The notes under the pieces: generated by a model
The model's input: only the letters and a program-made list of their open reading frames with translations
Databases searched by the model: none
What the model was told of the DNA's origin: nothing
Assembly (NCBI GenBank): GCA_016742175.1
Contig: JACVCH010000002.1
Location: forward strand, 248,001 to 312,000
Source of the DNA: Rhizobiaceae bacterium
Lineage (GTDB): Bacteria > Pseudomonadota > Alphaproteobacteria > Rhizobiales > Rhizobiaceae
Length of the DNA: 64,000 nt
Direction of reading: 5' to 3'
Shown here: positions 28,246-37,498 of the stretch, in pieces
How positions within the stretch are numbered: position 1 is the first letter of the stretch
How the letters are laid out: the number at the start of each line of letters is the position of its first letter
Program-made: the position numbers and the translations under genes

Positions 28246-28992
28246 ATGACGCACCAGCCTACGCAGTCACCGCAATTCTTCCTGACGGCGCCCTCGCCCT
28301 GCCCGTATATCGAGGGCGAGTTCGAGCGCAAGGTGTTCACGCATCTGGTCGGCGACAAGGCCCCCGACTTGAACGACCTCCTGACGCAAGGCGGCTTCCG
28401 CCGTTCGCAGAACATCGCCTACCGCCCCGCCTGCGAGACGTGCCGCGCCTGCGTCTCCGTGCGCATTCTCGCCAGCGAGTTCCAGCCGACGAAGAACATG
28501 AAGCGCGTGACGGCGCGCAATTCCGATCTCATCGGGGCCGAGCACAAGGCCGAGCCTTCGAGCGAGCAGTATTCCCTTTTCCGCACCTATCTCGACGCCC
28601 GCCACAAGCGCGGCGGCATGTCGGACATGACCGTGCTCGACTATGCGATGATGGTCGAGGACACCCATGTCGACACGCGCGTGATCGAATATCGCCGGCG
28701 CGGGCCGGACAGCTTCATCACCGGGCGCGGCCAGGGCGAGTTGATCGCCGTCGCGCTCTCCGACCGGATGGGCGACGGGCTGTCGATGGTCTATTCCTTC
28801 TTCCAGCCGGACCTGGAGGATCGCTCGCTCGGCACCTTCATGATCCTCGACCACATCCAGCGCGCCCGCGCGCTCGGCCTGCCGCATGTCTATCTCGGCT
28901 ATTGGGTCAACGGCTCGCGCAAGATGGGCTACAAGGTCCGCTTCAAGCCGCAGGAGCATCTGGGGCCGCAGGGATGGGAGCGCGTCGAGTAG
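28246..28992 (+). CDS. bpt: Aspartate/glutamate leucyltransferase (arginyltransferase family)
   Basis: A 248-residue aminoacyl-tRNA-protein transferase of the N-degron pathway, expected to add leucine to proteins beginning with aspartate or glutamate and so mark them for ClpAP. The N-terminal ATE motifs are [18 protein letters not shown] and [16 protein letters not shown]. The GNAT-like C-terminal half holds [25 protein letters not shown] and the close [20 protein letters not shown]. The ATG at 28246 is preferred over one 22 codons upstream. It ends 6 bp from the convergent ATPase gene. Confidence 0.92.
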   Translation: MTHQPTQSPQFFLTAPSPCPYIEGEFERKVFTHLVGDKAPDLNDLLTQGGFRRSQNIAYRPACETCRACVSVRILASEFQPTKNMKRVTARNSDLIGAEHKAEPSSEQYSLFRTYLDARHKRGGMSDMTVLDYAMMVEDTHVDTRVIEYRRRGPDSFITGRGQGELIAVALSDRMGDGLSMVYSFFQPDLEDRSLGTFMILDHIQRARALGLPHVYLGYWVNGSRKMGYKVRFKPQEHLGPQGWERVE

Positions 28993-28998
28993 CCTTTC

Positions 28999-30510
28999 CT
29001 ATTCCGCCGCCTGCCGCGGCACGATCTCCTCGCCCGGCCGCTCCGGCTGGTCGGGCGCCGTCTCGCAGCCGAGATCAGGAAACACCACGATCCTCTTGCC
29101 GGTGAGGTCGGTGCGCACGACGATCAGGTCGCGCTCCTCGAAATAGGTCAGCAACCGCCGCGCGCGATTGGCCGAATGGCTGCCATAGGCGCGCGCCAGC
29201 GCGGCGTTGCTCGGGCACGGCCGACCCTCGACCGCCGCCAGCGCGATGATCAGGAAGATCGGCTGGATGTCCTCGGCCAGATCCTTCGACAGGTCGAGCG
29301 CGATGCGCCACGCTTCGGTCGCCGCCGTCTCCTCGCAGACGCCAGTGCGCGCGATCGCCAGGCGTCGCTTGAACTCCGGAAGGTCGACCGGGCTGCCCGG
29401 CACGCGGCGGATGCGGCAGCGCACGAGGAAATCCTGGTAAAGCACCGCAACTGTTCGGAACGGCAGGTCCGGATCGTCGGCGATCTCGCGCATGACGAGG
29501 TCGAGCAGGCGCTCGCGCTCCGCCTTGTCGATTTCCGGGAAAAGCGCCTGCACAGGCTCCTCGGCCGCCTCGCGCGGGCGCGACAATTGTTCGAGGATGT
29601 CGGCGGTCGGGGTCGGCGGCGGTGGGGCACGGCGCACCGGTGCGCGCACTTCCTCCGGACCGCGCTGGAAGATCAGGTCGCGCGCCTCGTCACTCGCCTC
29701 GGGCAGCGGCATCAGCTTGGGGCTGACCGATCGCGCCGACGTCTCCACCGTCCCGATCGTCACCGGCATTGGCCGGCGCGAGACGGCGGGGCCGAGCGCG
29801 ACGAAGGAGCCGCGCTGCAGGTCGCGGAACTGCTCGGCCTGGCGCCGGTCCATGCCGAGAAGATCGGCCGCGCGCGCCATGTCGATATCGAGGAAAGTGC
29901 GGCCCATCAGGAAGTTCGACGCCTCGGCCGCCACGTTCTTGGCGAGCTTGGCGAGGCGCTGCGTGGCGATGACGCCGGCTAGGCCGCGCTTGCGGCCGCG
30001 GCACATAAGGTTGGTCATGGCGCCAAGCGAGACGCGCCGCGCCTCGTCCGACACCTCCCCGGCGACGGCCGGCGCGAAGAGTTGCGCCTCGTCGACCACG
30101 ACCAGGACCGGATACCAGTGCTCGCGCTCGGCATCGAACATGCCGTTGAGAAAAGCGGCGGCGGCCTTCATTTGCTGGTCGGCGTCGAGGCCTTCGAGAT
30201 TGACGATGACCGAGACGCGGTGCTGGCGGATGCGGCCGGCGATCCGCACGAGTTCGGCCTCGGTGCGCGCGGCATCCACGACCACATGCCCGAACTTGTC
30301 GGCCAGCGTGACGAAGTCGCCCTCCGGATCGACGATGCACTGCTGCACCCAGGGCGCGCTCTGTTCCAGCAGGCGGCGTAAAAGATGCGACTTGCCGGAG
30401 CCCGAATTGCCCTGCACGAGCAGGCGCGTGGCGAGCAGTTCCTCCAGGTCCATCATGGCCGGCGCGCCGTGCGCGCCCTTGCCCATATCGATGCCGACTT
30501 TCAATGCCAT
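28999..30510 (-). CDS. HerA-like P-loop ATPase (DUF87/helicase-like)
   Basis: A 503-residue cytoplasmic ATPase of the HerA/FtsK type. Walker A is LLVQGNSGSGKSHLLRRLLE (about residues 30-49) and Walker B is VLVVVDEAQLFAP. An arginine-rich segment, MCRGRKRGLAGVIATQRLAKLAKNV, follows and is typical of HerA-like motors. After a proline-rich linker (APPPPTPTADI) comes a C-terminal helical region ending in a winged-helix-like ALARAYGSHSANRARRLLTYFEERDLIVVRTD. It is probably a DNA-translocating or remodelling factor, but no nuclease gene of the NurA type is beside it. It is convergent with bpt. The biological role is unknown. Confidence 0.78.
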   Translation of the reverse strand: MALKVGIDMGKGAHGAPAMMDLEELLATRLLVQGNSGSGKSHLLRRLLEQSAPWVQQCIVDPEGDFVTLADKFGHVVVDAARTEAELVRIAGRIRQHRVSVIVNLEGLDADQQMKAAAAFLNGMFDAEREHWYPVLVVVDEAQLFAPAVAGEVSDEARRVSLGAMTNLMCRGRKRGLAGVIATQRLAKLAKNVAAEASNFLMGRTFLDIDMARAADLLGMDRRQAEQFRDLQRGSFVALGPAVSRRPMPVTIGTVETSARSVSPKLMPLPEASDEARDLIFQRGPEEVRAPVRRAPPPPTPTADILEQLSRPREAAEEPVQALFPEIDKAERERLLDLVMREIADDPDLPFRTVAVLYQDFLVRCRIRRVPGSPVDLPEFKRRLAIARTGVCEETAATEAWRIALDLSKDLAEDIQPIFLIIALAAVEGRPCPSNAALARAYGSHSANRARRLLTYFEERDLIVVRTDLTGKRIVVFPDLGCETAPDQPERPGEEIVPRQAAE

Positions 30511-30595
30511 TCTCCGATCAGAGCGAGACTTCTAGCATCCGCGCATGTGGATGCGGGCGTGCTCGCCGCGCAATCCACAACTCGCTGCGCCAACG

Positions 30596-30621
30596 AAAAG
30601 GCCCGCCGGAGCGGGCCTTTC
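30596..30621 (-). terminator. Terminator of the FMN-binding stress protein gene
   Basis: Inverted repeat AAAGGCCCGC/GCGGGCCTTT with a 4-nt loop at 30597-30620, followed leftward by a T run (TTTT). It lies 20 nt after the stop at 30641. The flanking A tract on the other side is shorter. Confidence 0.85.
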
Positions 30622-30640
30622 CGAATCGCTCGGATCAAGC

Positions 30641-31117
30641 CTAGAGCCTGACCTTCTCGTTGTCCCCCATGTCGGGACGGCTGTCCGACACGGCGGCGGT
30701 CAGCATCTTGATATAGCTCACGACCGTGCCTGGGCTGTCCCAATACTGCGCGTCATTGGGCGTGATCTTCAGGACGCGGATCGAAGGATCCTCGGGGTCG
30801 TCCCACCACGCCTTCGCCGGCGTCGACCAGAGTTCCTTGATCTTCGCGCGGTCGTTGGAAACCACGGCGCGGCCGGTCACTGACACGTATTTCTGGTCGC
30901 CGGCATCGGCGAAGAACAGCCCGACATGCGGGTCGCGCTCGATCTCGTCGTCCTTGTGGCTTTCGGCATCGGTCAGGAAGTAGATCGCATGCTCGTCGCG
31001 CTCCAGATGCGCGGCCATCGGGCGCGCGCGGATTTCGCGGCCGTCCTTGGTGGCAAGCATGCAAAAGCCGATCTTCTTCATCAGCTTCCAGACGTGGTCG
31101 ATCTTGTCGTCGCTCAT
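30641..31117 (-). CDS. Pyridoxamine 5'-phosphate oxidase-like FMN-binding general stress protein
   Basis: A 158-residue split-barrel flavoprotein. The fold is recognisable from VWKLMKKIGFCMLATKDGREIRARPMAAHLERDEHAIYFLTDAESHKDDEIERDPHVGLFFAD and the later KYVSVTGRAVVSNDRAKIKELWS. It belongs with the small general stress protein 26 type of the PNPOx-like superfamily; the exact substrate is unknown. The ATG at 31117 has an AGGA site 4 nt upstream. It is divergent from the sulfate-binding protein gene and has its own terminator. Confidence 0.85.
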   Translation of the reverse strand: MSDDKIDHVWKLMKKIGFCMLATKDGREIRARPMAAHLERDEHAIYFLTDAESHKDDEIERDPHVGLFFADAGDQKYVSVTGRAVVSNDRAKIKELWSTPAKAWWDDPEDPSIRVLKITPNDAQYWDSPGTVVSYIKMLTAAVSDSRPDMGDNEKVRL

Positions 31118-31346
31118 TTGATCCTCGCGGGTTGATTGGACGTCTCCAACCGCGACAAGCCCCGGGATGTTCCAATGGACACGGCTCGGTTGTGCGCCGA
31201 TTGGATTCCCTTTCCCCGATACCGGCCCGAAACGAAATTCCATCCCATTCTCCGCCCTCAGCGCGGAGCGCGCGACCTTCATGTCCCGGGGGAGCACGGG
31301 TAGATTCCGGTTCCAATCAAGTCCCTTTCCGACGAGGAAATTTCCA
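31118..31346. promoter_or_regulatory. Divergent promoter region with four ATTGGA boxes
   Basis: The 229-bp gap between the FMN protein gene (-) and the sulfate-binding protein gene (+) contains the hexamer ATTGGA or its complement four times: 31135-31140, 31171-31176, 31200-31205 and 31312-31317. The outermost two extend to a 9-bp inverted repeat, TTGATTGGA and TCCAATCAA. TTGGA-CGTC-TCCAA at 31136-31149 forms a further short palindrome. This looks like a multi-site regulator target, but I cannot name the protein. Confidence 0.45.
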
Positions 31347-32348
31347 ATGAAGCGCCTCTTGCTTGCCGGCGTCGCCGCCGCCCTTCTCTTCGGTGCGCCC
31401 GCCCACGCGCAGCAGCCGACCTCCCTTCTCAACGCCTCCTACGACATCGCCCGCGAGCTCTTCGCGGCGGTCAACGAGGCCTTCATCCCGGCCTACAAGG
31501 AGCAGACGGGCCAGGACGTGACCATCGACCAGTCGCATGCCGGCTCGTCGCGCCAAGCGCGCGCCATCGTCGAAGGGCTGGAAGCCGACGTCGTCACTTT
31601 CAATCAGGTGATCGACGTCAATTTCCTGGTCGAGAACGGCTTCGTTTCCGAAGACTGGGCGAGCGAATTCCCCAATCAGGCCTCGCCCTTCTATTCGCTC
31701 CCCTCGTTCCTCGTTCGCGAAGGCAACCCGAAGGGCATCGCGGACTGGGACGATCTGGTGCGCGAGGACGTGCAGGTGATCTTCCCCAACCCGAAGACCT
31801 CCGGCAACGCCCGCTACACCTATCTCGCCGCCTATGCCTACGCGCTCGAATCCTTCGAGGGCGACGCGGCCAAGGCGCAGGAGTTCGTGAAGAAGATCTT
31901 CGACAACGTCCCCGTCTTCGACACCGGCGGACGAGCGGCGACGACGACCTTCGTCGAGCGCCAGATCGGCGACGTGCTGATCACCTTCGAGGCCGAGACC
32001 AAGGCGATCGCCCGCGAATTCGGCGAGGACCAGTATGACCTCGTCACGCCGTCGGTCAGCCTCCTGGCGGAATTCCCCGTCGCCATCGTCGACCGCGTGG
32101 CCGAGCGCCGCGGCTCGGGCGAACTCGCCAAGGCCTATCTCGACTTCCTCTTTACCGAGGAAGGCCAGCGCATTGCCGCGGAAAACGGCCACCGCGTCGA
32201 GAACGAGACGGTCGCGCCCGACTTCGCCGAAAGCTTCCCAGAAGTGCGCCTCGTCACCGTCGAGGACGTGTTCGGCGGCTGGGACAAGGCCCAGGAAGAG
32301 CACTTCGCCTCCGGCGCGATCCTCGACCAGCTTTACGGCCAGCGTTAA
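31347..32348 (+). CDS. Sulfate/thiosulfate ABC transporter substrate-binding protein
   Basis: A 333-residue periplasmic protein with a signal peptide (MKRLLLAGVAAALLFGAPAHAQ). Sbp/CysP family strings are TSLLNASYDIARELFAAVN, IDQSHAGSSRQARAIVEGLEADVVTFNQ, VIFPNPKTSGNARYTYLAAYAYAL and FDTGGRAATTTF. It delivers sulfate or thiosulfate to the CysTWA importer encoded next. Sbp and CysP cannot be told apart without alignment. GAGGAAA precedes the ATG. A strong hairpin and a palindromic repeat separate it from cysT. Confidence 0.92.
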   Translation: MKRLLLAGVAAALLFGAPAHAQQPTSLLNASYDIARELFAAVNEAFIPAYKEQTGQDVTIDQSHAGSSRQARAIVEGLEADVVTFNQVIDVNFLVENGFVSEDWASEFPNQASPFYSLPSFLVREGNPKGIADWDDLVREDVQVIFPNPKTSGNARYTYLAAYAYALESFEGDAAKAQEFVKKIFDNVPVFDTGGRAATTTFVERQIGDVLITFEAETKAIAREFGEDQYDLVTPSVSLLAEFPVAIVDRVAERRGSGELAKAYLDFLFTEEGQRIAAENGHRVENETVAPDFAESFPEVRLVTVEDVFGGWDKAQEEHFASGAILDQLYGQR

Positions 32349-32369
32349 TCCGCTACACAGTGAGTACCG

Positions 32370-32400
32370 ATCCGACGGACCTCGGTCCGTCGGATTTCGT
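32370..32400 (+). terminator. Hairpin terminator or attenuator after the sulfate-binding protein gene
   Basis: A perfect 12-bp inverted repeat, ATCCGACGGACC/GGTCCGTCGGAT, with a 2-nt loop is followed by TTCGTTTG. It starts 22 nt after the stop. It should end most transcripts after the binding-protein gene and let some continue into cysT. Confidence 0.8.
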
Positions 32401-32434
32401 TTGATGGATGATGAAATCGTGGCGTTCCATGTTG

Positions 32435-32550
32435 CCCCCCTCTGGCCTGCCGGCCATCTCCCCCGCATGGGGGGAGATCACGCGCTCCGAGGTCTGCGGC
32501 TAGCTGATCTCCCCCCTCGCGGGGGAGATGGCCGGCAGGCCAGAGGGGGG
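32435..32550. repeat. Palindromic intergenic repeat, copy 1 (RIME-like)
   Basis: A 116-bp element bounded by perfect 30-bp inverted arms (32435-32464 and 32521-32550) that begin CCCCCCTCTGGCCTGCCGGC. Each arm continues into its own small hairpin, ATCTCCCCC/GGGGGAGAT, so the unit is two stem-loops facing each other around a short core. It resembles the mosaic palindromic elements (RIME type) known from rhizobial genomes. It lies between the sulfate-binding protein gene and cysT and has no coding capacity. Confidence 0.88.
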
Positions 32551-32591
32551 CGCGAAGGATCGCAGTCGTATCCATCGATTGGTACCGCGGC

Positions 32592-33416
32592 ATGACCCGC
32601 CGCCGCGTTATCCCCGGGCTGCCGCTCTCCCTCGGCATCACGCTCTTCTACGTCGGCCTCATCATCGCCCTGCCGCTGGGCGCGCTCGTCTTCAAGGCTG
32701 CGTCGCTCGGTCCCGAAGCCTACTGGAACATCATCTCGTCCGAACGCGCAGTGGCGAGCTACCGCGTCACCGTCCTGTCCGCCTTCGCCGCGACCCTCTT
32801 CAACCTCGTCTTCGGGCTCGCCCTCGCCTGGGTTCTCGTGCGCTATTCCTTCCCCGGCCGGCGGCTCGTCGATGCCATCGTCGACCTACCCTTTGCGCTG
32901 CCGACCGCCGTCGCCGGCATTGCGCTGACGACGCTCTTCGCGCCCAATGGCTGGTTCGGCGCGCCCTTGATGGATGCGGGCATTCGCGTCGCCTATACGC
33001 CGATCGGCATCATGATCGCGATGGCGTTCACCAGCCTGCCCTTCATCGTGCGAACCGTGCAGCCGGTGCTCGAAGACCTCGACCCGGCGCTGGAAGAAGC
33101 CGCGCAGTCGCTCGGCGGCAGCGATGCGTCGATCTTCTGGCGCGTGATCCTGCCGCTCCTGTGGCCGGCGCTCCTGGCCGGCACGTCGCTCGCCTTCGCG
33201 CGCAGCCTCGGCGAGTTCGGCGCCATCATCTTCATCGCCGGCAACCAGCCCTTTGCGACCGAGATCACCGCGCTTCTCGCCTTCATCCGGCTCGAGGAAT
33301 ACGATTACCCGGCCGCCGCCGCGATCGCGTCGGTCATGCTCATCACCGCCTTCGTGATGCTCGCCGTGACCAACATCCTGCAGGCGCGCGCCCTGCGCTA
33401 TACGGCGAGGACCTGA
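32592..33416 (+). CDS. cysT: Sulfate ABC transporter permease CysT (CysU)
   Basis: A 274-residue inner-membrane permease with six predicted helices. The conserved cytoplasmic EAA loop reads EEAAQSLGGSDASIFWRVILPLLWPALLAG. The SLAFARSLGEFGAIIFIAGN segment is characteristic of CysT and ModB-type permeases, but the adjacent sulfate-binding protein, CysW and CysA identify the substrate class. It ends 2 nt before cysW. Confidence 0.94.
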   Translation: MTRRRVIPGLPLSLGITLFYVGLIIALPLGALVFKAASLGPEAYWNIISSERAVASYRVTVLSAFAATLFNLVFGLALAWVLVRYSFPGRRLVDAIVDLPFALPTAVAGIALTTLFAPNGWFGAPLMDAGIRVAYTPIGIMIAMAFTSLPFIVRTVQPVLEDLDPALEEAAQSLGGSDASIFWRVILPLLWPALLAGTSLAFARSLGEFGAIIFIAGNQPFATEITALLAFIRLEEYDYPAAAAIASVMLITAFVMLAVTNILQARALRYTART

Positions 33417-33418
33417 CC

Positions 33419-34300
33419 ATGCGCCACGCAACCGGCCACCCACCGCGCGTCGGCGACAATCCGGCCTTCCGTCGAACGCTGATCGGACTGGTGCTGATCA
33501 CCGGCGCGCTCTACGTTCTTGCGCCGATCGTGGTCATCGCCGTGCAGGCGTTCTCGATGGGCATCGGCTATTTCGGCGCCACGATCGCCGATCCCGACAC
33601 CCGCCACGCGATCTTCCTCACCGTCGCGACGGCGCTGATCGCGGTGCCGATCAACACGGTGTTCGGCATCGCCGCGGCATGGGCGGTGACCAAATACGAT
33701 TTCTGGGGCCGCCGGTTCCTGATCGTCGTCATCGAAATCCCGTTCTCGATCTCGCCGATCGTCGCCGGCGTCGCCTATCTCTTCGTCTACGGGCTCCAGG
33801 GCCTGTTCGGGCCGATGCTGCAATCGGCCGAGATCAAGGTTCTGTTCGCCCTGCCCGGCATCGTGCTCGCCTCGATGTTCGTCACCGCGCCCTTCGTCGC
33901 GCGCGAACTCATCCCGCTGATGCAGGCGCAGGGGCGCGACCTTGAGGAGGCAGCGACCTCGCTCGGCGCGTCGGGCTGGCGCACCTTCTTCTCCGTCACG
34001 CTGCCCAACATCAAATGGGCGCTGCTCTATGGCGTCGTGCTATGCAACGCCCGCGTGATGGGCGAGTTCGGCGCGGTATCGGTCGTCTCGGGCAACATCC
34101 GCGGCCAGACCAACACGCTGCCGCTCCACATCGAACTTCTCTACCACGACTACAACTCCGTCGGCGCGTTTGCGGCCGCGTCGATCCTCGCGCTTCTCGC
34201 CGTCGTCACCATCGTCGCCAAGGTGCTGCTCGAGCGCCAGGGCGCGGGACGGCGCACCCGCCCCGCGCTCGCCGCCCCCATCGTTGAGGCCAAGCCATGA
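33419..34300 (+). CDS. cysW: Sulfate ABC transporter permease CysW
   Basis: A 293-residue permease partner of CysT. The EAA loop is [30 protein letters not shown], followed by [35 protein letters not shown], a typical CysW signature. It starts 2 nt after cysT and its last four bases overlap the cysA start, so the three genes are a tight operon. Six membrane segments are predicted. Confidence 0.95.
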   Translation: MRHATGHPPRVGDNPAFRRTLIGLVLITGALYVLAPIVVIAVQAFSMGIGYFGATIADPDTRHAIFLTVATALIAVPINTVFGIAAAWAVTKYDFWGRRFLIVVIEIPFSISPIVAGVAYLFVYGLQGLFGPMLQSAEIKVLFALPGIVLASMFVTAPFVARELIPLMQAQGRDLEEAATSLGASGWRTFFSVTLPNIKWALLYGVVLCNARVMGEFGAVSVVSGNIRGQTNTLPLHIELLYHDYNSVGAFAAASILALLAVVTIVAKVLLERQGAGRRTRPALAAPIVEAKP

Positions 34301-35319
34301 AGATCAGCCTGAAGAACGTCGCCAAGACCTTCCAGACCTTCCGCGCCGTGCGCGGCGTCTCGCTCGAGATCGAAAGCGGCGAGCTCGTCGCGCTGCTCGG
34401 GCCCTCCGGCTCGGGAAAGACCACGATCCTGCGCATGGTCGCCGGGCTCGAATATGCCGATGAGGGCCAGATCTTCTTCGGTGAGGAAGACGCGACCGAT
34501 ATCCCCGTGCGCGAACGCGGCGTCGGCTTCGTCTTCCAGCACTACGCGCTGTTCCCGCACATGACCGTCGGCGAAAACGTCGCCTTCGGCATGAAGGTGT
34601 CGAAGAAGAGGCGCTCGAAGGCCGATATCGAGGCGCGCGTCGGCGAACTCCTGCGCCTCGTCAAGCTGGACGGCCTTCAAGACCGGTTCCCGAACCAGAT
34701 TTCCGGCGGCCAGCGCCAGCGCGTCGCGCTCGCCCGGGCGCTCGCGGTCGACCCGAAGGTGCTTCTGCTCGACGAGCCGTTCGGTGCCCTCGACGCCAAT
34801 GTGCGCCGCGAACTGCGCCGCTGGCTGCGCGAGATCCATTCCGAACTCGGCATCACCACGCTGTTCGTCACCCACGACCAGGAAGAAGCGCTCGATCTTG
34901 CCGACCGCGTCGTCATTCTCGACGAGGGCAGGATCGTGCAGGAGGGCACACCCGAGGAGGTCACCCGCCAGCCGAAATCGGCCTTCGTGGTGCGGTTCCT
35001 CGGCGACACCAACCGGCTCGGCGCATCTGTCGCAAACGGCATGGCCGACCTCGGCGGCGCGTCCATCGCCGCGCCGACGCTCGCCGACGGCAAGGCCGAC
35101 GCCTATCTGCGGCCGAGCGACCTCTCCTGGTCGGCGACCGGCGGCGGCATCCCCGCCTCGGTCGACCGCGTCCTCGACCGTCCCGATTCCCGGCGCGTCA
35201 TCGCCATGACCGACCGCGGCGACCCGCTCGAATTCGACGTCGCGCCGGAAGTGGCGGTCAGGGCCGGCGACCGCGGCTTCGTCCAGATCGCCCGCGCGCA
35301 GCTCTTCGCAGCGGAGTAA
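34297..35319 (+). CDS. cysA: Sulfate/thiosulfate ABC transporter ATP-binding protein
   Basis: A 340-residue ATPase that drives the CysTW importer. Walker A is GPSGSGKTT (about residues 35-43), the signature is [15 protein letters not shown] and Walker B is [14 protein letters not shown], with the switch histidine in [15 protein letters not shown]-like C-terminal region, about residues 235-340, follows. Its ATG overlaps the cysW stop by 4 nt. A palindromic repeat begins 14 bp past its stop. Confidence 0.95.
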   Translation: MKISLKNVAKTFQTFRAVRGVSLEIESGELVALLGPSGSGKTTILRMVAGLEYADEGQIFFGEEDATDIPVRERGVGFVFQHYALFPHMTVGENVAFGMKVSKKRRSKADIEARVGELLRLVKLDGLQDRFPNQISGGQRQRVALARALAVDPKVLLLDEPFGALDANVRRELRRWLREIHSELGITTLFVTHDQEEALDLADRVVILDEGRIVQEGTPEEVTRQPKSAFVVRFLGDTNRLGASVANGMADLGGASIAAPTLADGKADAYLRPSDLSWSATGGGIPASVDRVLDRPDSRRVIAMTDRGDPLEFDVAPEVAVRAGDRGFVQIARAQLFAAE

Positions 35320-35332
35320 CTGCGGGTGGCCA

Positions 35333-35480
35333 CCCCCCTCTGGCCTGCCGGCCATCTCCCCCTCAAGGGGGGAGATCACGCGCGCCATCCTCCACGCCAA
35401 GACGGTCGTGGGTTCAGCGGGACGGCGACGAGACTGATCTCCCCCCTTGAGGGGGAGATGGCCGGCAGGCCAGAGGGGGG
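35333..35480. repeat. Palindromic intergenic repeat, copy 2 (RIME-like)
   Basis: A 148-bp element with the same perfect 30-bp inverted arms as copy 1 (35333-35362 and 35451-35480), but a longer, unrelated core of about 60 bp. The inner stems read ATCTCCCCC/GGGGGGAGAT around TCAA and TTGA loops instead of the GCAT and CTCG loops of copy 1. It fills most of the gap between cysA and the RNA helicase gene. Confidence 0.88.
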
Positions 35481-35602
35481 TGCCTGGCGCCACGATTCCG
35501 ATTGCCACTAAACCTATACTTTTCCCCCGAACCCGGTTAGGAAGGCGCAAAATTCAGCGCCGCGCCCGTTGCGCCCGTGCGCCCACTCCCGAAAGACGAC
35601 CG

Positions 35603-37312
<1,710 letters not shown>

Positions 37313-37340
37313 GAATCGCCGAGGTCAGCGCTCGACGTTG

Positions 37341-37467
37341 CCCCCCTCTGGGCTGCCGCCCATCTCCCCCGCAAGGGGGGAGATTAGTCTCGTCACCGAC
37401 ACCGCGTGATCTCCCCCCTCGCGGGGGAGATGTCAATCTCGACCCAAAATGGCAGGACAGAGGGGGG
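37341..37467. repeat. Palindromic intergenic repeat, copy 3 (degenerate)
   Basis: A 127-bp copy between the helicase and parC genes. The left arm, CCCCCCTCTGGGCTGCCGCC, differs from copies 1 and 2 by compensating-looking changes, and the inner stems ATCTCCCCC/GGGGGGAGAT are kept. In the right arm the inner GGGGGAGATG and outer ACAGAGGGGGG survive, but the middle (37433-37456) is unrelated sequence, so the long outer stem is broken. Confidence 0.8.
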
Positions 37468-37498
37468 CGCGACGGAGCACAGCCCTCGCCTCACTTCG

